From Fragum whitleyi (lineage: Eukaryota; Mollusca; Bivalvia; Cardiida; Cardiidae): a stretch of 64,000 bases of DNA. Shown here piece after piece: positions 57,378-64,000 of the stretch. The DNA is taken from assembly GCA_948146395.1 (NCBI GenBank), contig OX411551.1, positions 49,720,997 to 49,784,996 on the forward strand. The letters run 5' to 3'. The translations under genes and the position numbers were made by a program. Each line of letters opens with the position of its first letter. Positions within the stretch are counted from its first letter, which is position 1. Under the pieces are notes generated by a model. It was not told the DNA's origin. It did not search any database and was given only the letters and a program-made list of their open reading frames with translations.

Positions 57378-58061
57378 CGTTGTTTCTCTGGTGGAAATTT
57401 TACCATTGCTCATTTCAAATCTTTGCAAAGACGTTTGATTCCAAAAGCAACTTAGGAATGGCATTTCATTCAGAACATAATGACGAACTTATCGAATGAA
57501 TCTGAAAGTGCACGTGCTGTTTGAGAAGGCAGGGTTTCCGTACTTTGAAAAGGGGGCCTTAATGCAAACGCCTTGGTTTACAAACCACCTCTTTCATTAA
57601 TGAATACAATCATTTGAAAGTTTCACATAACATTCAATTTGCAGTGACTATTATGTATCTGTGGCTGTTAAGTTACATGCTGCATCATAACTAAAAGGGG
57701 CTTTAATTAATATTAATAACCTCCGGGGTGTTCCATACATAGTTACACTGGTGAACGAAAACCAAAAGAACTAAAGAAAATGACAATAAGAATTTTGTAA
57801 GTAGGTATTTTGTACAGGTAATGGATTGCCCAGACAATGTATTTAAAATATGTTGCTCCAATTGGTGGATAATCGTAAACCTTAGCGGGGAGAAGGAGAA
57901 CGCTAGGTAAGGATGTAGGCAAAAAATACTTTTGGTGAGAGAAAAAAACAGAAATCCATGCTAAGTTGCCTTGTAATCTAAATTTAGTCCTACAGATTAT
58001 TATTGAATACCGTCGTTACATACTATTTTTTTGACATATATGACAAAACTCGGATTATGAA
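57378..58061. other. No recognised feature
   Basis: AT-rich sequence, no supported gene. Confidence 0.35.
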
Positions 58062-58532
58062 TCAATCGCCGGTGCTCCGGCCACCGCGATTAGAAAAAAA
58101 AATGTAAATAGCAGCGTTTATCCAAATACAAACAAAAGGCACAAAAAGGTTGAACATTTTAAGCACGAGTCGAATAATTATTGAAACTCGTCTGGAGTCT
58201 GAATGCCTGCATGTTGAATAGATATGTAAAGCCCGATTGCATAAACCTGTGTATAGCAATATCACGACTCCTACACCTAAGCGTTGGGGCATAAATGGGC
58301 AATTACTTTTGGTGGTTTGTTTAGTTACCTCCCTTACACAGTAACTTTTGGTGATTTGCTTAGTGACCTCCCTTGCACAATGTGGCAACAAAAACGGCGA
58401 ATCATCTTGAAAAAACTCCGCGTTACAAATTCGCGTGTACCAAGATTGGTCGGCCATTTCATAATGAAAAGGAATCATAACACTGTCTACATTTTGTATA
58501 GAGTCCTTGTAGCACGCAATTTTCAAATACAA
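58062..58532 (-). CDS. Unexplained 156-codon ORF, probably not a gene
   Basis: The longest frame in this part. Its middle contains a duplicated REVTKQ(I/T)TKS(Y/N)C block that comes from a ~40 bp tandem duplication in the DNA (58304-58382). A hydrophobic stretch lies near the C-terminus (FNLFVPFVCIWINAAIYIFF). There is no homology I recognise and no clear start context. Confidence 0.2.
   Translation of the reverse strand: MYLKIACYKDSIQNVDSVMIPFHYEMADQSWYTRICNAEFFQDDSPFLLPHCAREVTKQITKSYCVREVTKQTTKSNCPFMPQRLGVGVVILLYTGLCNRALHIYSTCRHSDSRRVSIIIRLVLKMFNLFVPFVCIWINAAIYIFFSNRGGRSTGD
58304..58382. repeat. ~40 bp tandem duplication
   Basis: Two units of 'acttttggtg.tttg.ttagt' followed by 'acctcccttacaca'/'acctcccttgcaca'. 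Confidence 0.7.
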
Positions 58533-59115
58533 TGTTTTCTGAAGAAGACAAGTCTTGAAATTTAGTAAATTGAAACAAAGTGCGCACTACTTTCTCTCAA
58601 TGATAATAAACTCTATCAAAATCTTACTGGATTTTCCTCACTCCAAACACTGATGGTCATTGTAACCCAACGTTACCAAAAAGTACTTGAACGACAGAAA
58701 CTAGTTATACCGGTATTTTGCAGTAATTGTATAGGATAAATACGTTCAGGAATGGTACTTTCGCCCCTACTCGTTTATCCCTTATAAGAAATCACTTAGT
58801 ATCTATTGTGAGAGAATGGCTTAAAGTTCATTTAAAGTTTTTTTTGACCAAAATTTAATGGCACTTCATTTGCCAAGAAAAAGCAGTTTGTCCAGGTATA
58901 TTATATATCAAAATGAAGCTATTTATGTGTACTTGCAGTTAAGCACCACAAGACTGTCATAGCTATAGCGGTATAGCGAAAACATTGTGGAAAAGGGTCA
59001 TTTTGTTCAGAGCAAGCAACTGCATGACTTTGATAAACTTGGTTCATATTTGAACAAAGTACAGTCTAAACTACAGGGTATTTCATGATATCTGTCCTTA
59101 TTTAAACCTATTCAT
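58533..59115. other. No recognised feature
   Basis: AT-rich sequence, no supported gene or array. Confidence 0.35.
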
Positions 59116-59165
59116 TCAGTCAAGGGGTATTCGAGAAGAAGCTATCGAATCGATACCCCTTGACT
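59116..59165. repeat. Short hairpin
   Basis: GTCAAGGGGTAT...ATACCCCTTGAC with a loop containing TTCGAG...ATCGAAT: about 20 bp arms. Confidence 0.7.
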
Positions 59166-59166
59166 C

Positions 59167-59313
59167 GTGAAGATGTGGCGGCTGGGACACCTGGTATTTC
59201 TCTAACCAGTACAACAACCATATCCTCTTGGCCTCCGGCTGCTATCTCATATTGGTCTACGATTATAAACCCATTGTTGAGAGGTAAATAGTCGGAAAGA
59301 ATGAGTGCTGGCG
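59167..59313 (-). mobile_element. tRNA-derived SINE, diverged headless copy
   Basis: Shares 'tggtatttctctaaccagta', 'cctccggctgctatctcat' and 'ggtctacgattataaaccca' with the SINE at 62108-62379, and 'tagtcggaaagaa'. The tRNA head and 3' tail are missing or eroded. Confidence 0.6.
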
Positions 59314-61275
59314 GCTAATAAAACGTTGGTAGAAGGCCACTATATAATATTACAAACATAATATGGATGATGTCAGCCTTTATGTTTCAGAGAAGATTTT
59401 TGAAGTTTTTTGCTCTTTGAATCCATGTAAAAAAAGGTTGTCCCTGGTGGAGCCCAAATAGGATTCCAGGGTCTTGATATGAACAAATTTAGCAGAGGGC
59501 TACTAAATGATGCTACATACAAAATAGGAAATCTGCCTGCTTTCTGGTTTGAGAGAAGAAGATTTTTTACAGATTTTCCCTGTTTGATTCTATGTAAAAA
59601 GGGATGCGCCCAGTTGGAGCCAGATATGACTCCAAGGTCTTGATATGAACAAACTTGGTAGAAGTCCACTAGATGATGCTACATACAAACTAGGAAAGAA
59701 GCCTGCCTTCTGCTTTCAGAGAAGAAGATTCTTGAAGATTCTTTTGCTTTTTGATTCTATGTAACAAGAGGACCATGATGGTCCTAAATCGCTCACCTGA
59801 GTCTCTCTGATCGCTGGGACATCATATCAATTAAAAATGCAGATATCATCAAGAAGATAGTTTCTCCGTAAAACCAAGTTTCACAAAGTTTGGGCCATAT
59901 TTGTGGCCATTAGAGTTATTTCAAGTAAATTATCAATAAGACTCCTTTTCTTGTGATATGGCATAGATGCTTCCCATTTTCAAAAGAGTTTATTCTTGTA
60001 ACCTGGCAAACATTTTGACCAATATTCATGAAAATTGGTCCATATTTGTGGCGTCTGGAGTTCTTACAAGAAAATTGTCATTAAGGCCCCTTTTCCCGTT
60101 ATATGGCACATATCCTCCCAAGTTTCAAAAGAGTTTATCCTCATGATCTAACAAACATTCTGACCAAGTTACATGATGATTGGACCATATTTGTGGCTTC
60201 TAGATTGTAAACAATAAAATTGTCATTAAGGCCCATTTTCCTGTGATATAGCACGAATCCTTCCCATTTTCCATAGGGTTCAACCTTGTGACCTGGAAAA
60301 CTTTCTGACCAAGTTTCATGAAGATTGGACCATATTTGTGGCCACTAGAGTGTAAACAAAAATTGGCATTAAAGTCCCTTTTCCTGTGATATGGCGAGAA
60401 CCCTTCTCTTTTCCATAGGGCTCACCCTTGTGACCTGGCAAACTTTCTGACCAAGTTTCATGACGATTGGACCATATTTGTGGCTTCTAGAGCGTAAACA
60501 AGGAAATTGTCATTTAGGCCCCTTTTCCCGTGATATGGCACGGATCTTTTCCATTTTAGCAATTTTTACAAGGGACTAGCCAAGGAATATTTCTGCCAAG
60601 TTTGGTTGATTTTGACTCAGACATTTAGGAAGAGATGTCGTTTAAAGAAAATGTTGACGCCGTGACGGACAGACGTACGCCGGACATTGATAGATCACAA
60701 TTGCTCCATTGAGCACTTCGTGCTCATGTGTACTTAAAAGGGTTGCATCCGGGAGGGGTCCAACTAAGACCCCAGGGTCTTGACAAGAACACACTTTGTA
60801 GAGGCCCACTAGATGATGCTACATACGAAATAAGAAAGCTGTATGCCTTCTGGTTTCACAGGAAAAGATTTTTAAAGATTTAATCTTTGAGTCCATGTTA
60901 AAAGGGTTGTGCCCGGATCAGGCCAAAATATGACCCCTTGGTCTTGATATGAACAAACTTGGCAGAGGCCCACTAGATGATGCACATACCAAATATGAAA
61001 GCTGTCTGCCTTCTTGTTTTTGAGAAGAAGATTTTTGAAGATTTTCCTATTTCCACCCTTTATGATAAGGGTGAAGGGGGAGTAAAGGGTGGATTTCATT
61101 TATTTGAACAACTTTGCTAAAGCTTGACCCAAGGAACATCCCTGCCAAGTTCCATCAAGACGGTTTTAGGAGATGTTTTCAGAAACTGTTGAAGACGGGC
61201 TACGCACGATTGACTACGGTCATCGGACGATCACAATAGCTCTCCTTCAGCACTTCGTGCCCAGGTGAGCTTAAC
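59314..61275 (+). mobile_element. Pearl-like element (~165 bp core), split by a second one
   Basis: Same core family as 30560-31392 ('ccactagatgatgctacat', 'gtttcagagaagaagattt', 'gatatgaacaaacttgg'). Core units run from about 59325 to 59762, are interrupted by the 59763-60736 element, and resume to about 61080. The 3' edge has a GACG-rich stretch and the hairpin AGCTC...GAGCTT at about 61240-61272. Confidence 0.7.
59763..60736 (+). mobile_element. Pearl-like element, complete, nested
   Basis: 5' edge AACAAGAG plus hairpin GGACCATGATGGTCC; about five core units of about 120 bp ('gaccaagtttcatga.gattgg', 'ggcccattttcctgtgatat'); 'gacggacagacgtacgccgg'; 3' hairpin GAGCACTTCGTGCTC. It is inserted where the host element reads 'gattctatgtaaaaaggg'. 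The core is the reverse complement of that at 49960-51240. Confidence 0.75.
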
Positions 61276-61348
61276 ATAGTGTTGTGGAGAATGTAATAAA
61301 TTGCATAATCAACTGGTTATATCTGATATGAAAAATATTTCACTCGAA

Positions 61349-61493
61349 TTTGTTTTTCATCCTGAACAAAATTTGCAATACTTGATTACCTCCCATTAAA
61401 TTCACTCAAAAGTCGCTCCACACACTCATTCAATTTCATTACTAAATCATTCCAAAATCATTCACCTTGTCAATTTCACGATGTTTTTAACTG
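61349..61493. mobile_element. CAGTT MITE, right half
   Basis: Starts inside the central hairpin ('catcctgaacaaaatttgc', 'attacctccc') and ends GATGTTTTTAACTG then TA. Confidence 0.65.
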
Positions 61494-61935
61494 TAGTCAC
61501 ATCGAAAGAAAATGTGCATCGTTTAAGAGATTATGTCTGGTAGAGAAAAAAGAAACTTTTGGTTTTTGACCGGATGTCGTATCTACGGCTTTATCAAGCT
61601 GCAGGTGCGACATTTCACGTTGCACAACACAAAGTGAAAAAGCTACATATTTACAGGCTTTTGCATGATGCATTTATAAATCACATCTTTCGGATGTTTC
61701 TCATTGAGGTGTAAATTTTAGTCATAAGCGATGTGAAAAATCAGAACATGACCAAAGGAAGCTAACAAAAATACCCATTTCAGGCACAGAAAGGTTTTAA
61801 GAAAAACTGAGATGATATCATACAATGCATTAGCTCGAAAAAAACTCAGAAGTAAAGTGAGTGGCGAAAGCGATTAACACCCACGCCGCAGTTTAAGATT
61901 ATAAAGTACTCGCGGGCGCCTCGATACAGCAAATC

Positions 61936-62095
61936 ACTTCATTAAATTGATATTCGCCACGATCAAAACCATTTTTACTCGCTCACTCAATGCTCTATTT
62001 ATTCATTCCAAACACTAATTCAAATATGATAAAAAAAAATCGCTCAACAGGATAACAGGAAAAACTTCTTAAAAAATCACAATTTCTCTGACTCA
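61936..62095. mobile_element. CAGTT MITE-like left arm
   Basis: 'attcgccacgatcaaaacc', 'tcgctcactcaatgctct' and 'ttattcattccaaacacta' match the family's left arm. A SINE is inserted at its right side. Confidence 0.5.
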
Positions 62096-62107
62096 TTTGA
62101 ATTTGTA

Positions 62108-62379
62108 TTGATTGAATGGAGTTTAACGCCGCTTTCAACATTATTTCAGTTATATCGCGGCGGCTGGAGCACCTAAGAATGGTTTCCTGGTATTTCTCCA
62201 ACCAGTACAACCACCACATCCTTTCCTAGCCTCCAGCTGCTATCTCACACAGGTCTACGATTATCAACCCATTGGTTAGAGACAAATAGTCGGAAAGAAA
62301 GAGTGCCGCCGACGGGGATCGAACCCGTGACCTCTGGATTGACAGTCTTACGCTCTACCAACTGCGCTATGACGGCGGC
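62108..62379 (-). mobile_element. tRNA-derived SINE with intact target duplication
   Basis: The 272 bp body is flanked by a perfect 12 bp duplication TTTGAATTTGTA (62096-62107 and 62380-62391). The head at the right (minus strand) is tRNA-like. The body contains conserved 'ggtctacgattatcaaccca' and 'cctccagctgctatctcac'. The 3' end reads 'gcggcgttaaactccattc' and 'aatcaat'. Copies at 26478 and 59167 lack the head. It has no coding role. Confidence 0.85.
62305..62379 (-). tRNA. tRNA-like head of the SINE (Asp-GTC-like)
   Basis: On the minus strand: A box TAGCGCAGTTGG, loop CTGTCAA giving anticodon GTC, B box GGGTTCGATCC, and T-stem ACGGG/CCCGT. The acceptor stem pairs GCCG with CGGC, with mismatches at its base, and the anticodon stem is poorly paired. 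It is therefore a SINE promoter region with internal RNA polymerase III boxes rather than a working tRNA gene. Confidence 0.6.
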
Positions 62380-62439
62380 TTTGAATTTGTAAACGGCGTA
62401 TTGGTTTGTGAAGGAAACGAAAACTATTCGTAGATGTTA

Positions 62440-62881
62440 CAGTTAACAACATTGTGATATGACAAAGTGAAAGATTTCGGAGTGAGTAAAGTTGAATGAG
62501 TGTGTGGAGCGAGTTTTGAGACAATTTAATGGAAGGTAATCCAATATTGCAAATTTTGTTCAGGAAGAACAAAATTAGCGATAATGATGACCTCCCTTTA
62601 TTAAAATATGCATACAAGTTTTCAAGATGGCTTCCTATTTCTTCAAAAACCTATAAGACCCTTACAATTTGAATTATGTTAGTGAAGTCGCGATTTTTCT
62701 CTATCCAAATTTATATTGAATGACGTTGTTGATTCTATATTTTTCGATTGGTTTGAGCGTTTTTAAATTGTTTTTGAATTGTTTGAGTGAGTGTGAGTGA
62801 TTGAATGAATGGAGCGCTGAGTGAGCGATTAAGAATGGTTTTTGATTGTGACGAATGTCAATTTCCCGATGTAACCAACTA
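62440..62881 (-). mobile_element. CAGTT MITE, full length (442 bp)
   Basis: CAGTTAACAACATTGTG after TA to ...GATGTAACCAACTA. The central hairpin 'ggaaggtaatccaatattgc...gcgataatgatgacctccc' has several mismatches. Confidence 0.75.
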
Positions 62882-62899
62882 TATTTGTATATTTTGCTA

Positions 62900-63065
62900 G
62901 GGGGGGTGTATTGAACATCGCTTATTTTGCTAATATTGGACAAAATAAGCGAAAATAGATTACCTTTACTTAAATGCATTCAAAACTTGCTCATCGCGTT
63001 CACTGAGTTACACTCAAAATCATCGAAAATCAGTCACGGTGTCAATTTCGCGATATTCTGAACTG
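62900..63065. mobile_element. CAGTT MITE, decayed right half
   Basis: 'gaacatcgcttattttgct...aaaataagcga' hairpin remnant, then 'gtgtcaatttcgcgatattc' and AACTG. Confidence 0.5.
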
Positions 63066-63074
63066 TCATATTAC

Positions 63075-63709
63075 CTGTGCACTACACTTCTCCTCAATGA
63101 GATTTATAAACCCATTAAGTTTCAAGTTGATAGCTATTATACTTTAGGAGATATGCCCCTGACGAAATCCAAGTATAAAAAATAACAAAGGGCCATAACT
63201 CCAAAATTAAGCAAGCAAGACTTGTAGCTCTTTTGCACTGCACTTCTCATCTAAGAGATCAATCCACCCATAAAGTTTCGAGTTAATAGCTATTATACTT
63301 TAGGAGATATGCTCCGGACAAAATTAAAGTATCAAAAAAAGCAAAGGGCAATAACTCCATAATTATGCAAGCAAGAGTTGTTGTTCTTGTGTACTTCACT
63401 CCTCCTCCACAAGATCTATCCACCCATAAATGTTAAAATTGATAGCTTTAATACTTGAGGGGATTTGCTCCGGACGAAATCTAAGTATCAAAAATAACAA
63501 AGGGCAATAACTCCATAATTATGCAAGCAAGAGTTGTTGTTCTTGTGAACTTCACTCCTTCTGCACAAGATCTATCCACCTATAAAGTTTCAAGTTGATA
63601 GCTTTTATACATGGAAGGTATGCTCCAGACATGTTCAGTGACGGAATGACGGAATGACGGACGGAGACCATAACAATAACCCCTCGCCGAAAACGATCCG
63701 AGGTTATAA
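63075..63709 (+). mobile_element. Pearl-like element, ~150 bp core, four units
   Basis: Core units contain 'cacccataaagtttcaagtt', 'gatagctattatacttta' and 'aacaaagggcaataactcca', near 63110, 63260, 63420 and 63580. Then come a GACGGAATGACGGACGG tract and a hairpin (CCTCGCCGAAAACGATCCGAGG, imperfect). Confidence 0.65.
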
Positions 63710-64000
63710 ACATTTCAAAGGCTCAACTGAGATTTTTCTCAATTTTGAATTCAAATGAATAAATGAAATAAAAGAAAATATTAATAAGTTGTTATTTATA
63801 ACAACTTATCATTATTATTTTTTATGTTAATGCATTTAAATGAGTACTAAAACAGAATTACGGCTTTAATCTCGAAATGAAGTTTGAGACAATTTTGAAT
63901 TGAGAATGGAAAAAGTTTTATAACCTCGACATTTTCTTTCCACATTCTTAAATAGACCACTTCTTAAAATTCTCGACTTACACATTGAACATTTTGCTTG
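63710..64000. other. No gene; one AT hairpin
   Basis: A hairpin 'aataagttgttatttataac'/'aacttat' lies at about 63781-63810. Otherwise nothing is recognised. Confidence 0.4.

Noticed and set aside
62305..62379. Functional tRNA-Asp gene
   Set aside because: The anticodon stem is poorly paired and the sequence is the head of a SINE with a target duplication around the whole unit.

Overview
The window is a piece of animal nuclear genome. Coding exons are short and separated by GT-AG introns, intergenic DNA is AT-rich, and most of the sequence is interspersed repeats. Several repeat families match types known from molluscs, especially bivalves: tandem-core elements with (ACGG)n tracts and terminal hairpins like oyster pearl elements, and a tRNA-derived SINE. 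I infer a bivalve-like mollusc; the species cannot be told.

Layout. 1-2.2 kb is a tandem-core repeat and minisatellites. 2.3-4.3 kb is a decayed Polinton/Maverick-type fragment on the minus strand, including an adenain-like protease remnant. 5.8-9.7 kb holds two copies of a 1.16 kb TIR repeat and a hAT-type MITE. 11.6-15.4 kb is the best preserved mobile element: a Penelope-like retroelement (PLE) with ORF1, and ORF2 carrying reverse transcriptase plus GIY-YIG endonuclease. ORF2 lies in the -1 frame, and its ATG abuts an in-phase T TTT TTA slippery heptamer. A second, broken PLE (15.5-20.8 kb, minus) lies tail-to-tail with it across a (TA)n tract, has an internal ~905 bp tandem triplication, and is split by a complete pearl-like element. 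Both PLE tails carry a hammerhead-ribozyme-like motif. 23.2-25.0 kb is a damaged Tc1 transposon.

Host genes. Three loci are supported by reading-frame phase across introns. (1) A four-exon plus-strand gene at 26737-33299 (210 aa, N-terminal PAN/apple-like cysteine pattern), whose second intron is full of MITEs. (2) A minus-strand C2H2 zinc-finger gene at 43594-40074 with a one-base frameshift in its last exon. (3) The last two exons of an unidentified plus-strand gene at 53354-53707. A single minus-strand terminal exon at 39018-39212 and a few weaker candidate exons are also listed.

Repeats. A TA-flanked MITE family with CAGTT termini and a central GGGAGGTAAT/ATTACCTCCC hairpin is present in at least 16 full or partial copies. 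Pearl-like elements of several unrelated families recur and nest in one another. A 1.5 kb foldback element (46463-47973) is two opposed arrays of a 7-bp repeat inside terminal inverted repeats and a 6-bp target duplication. There are no rRNA genes, CRISPR arrays or bacterial-type operons. The only tRNA-like sequences are SINE-type or degenerate.
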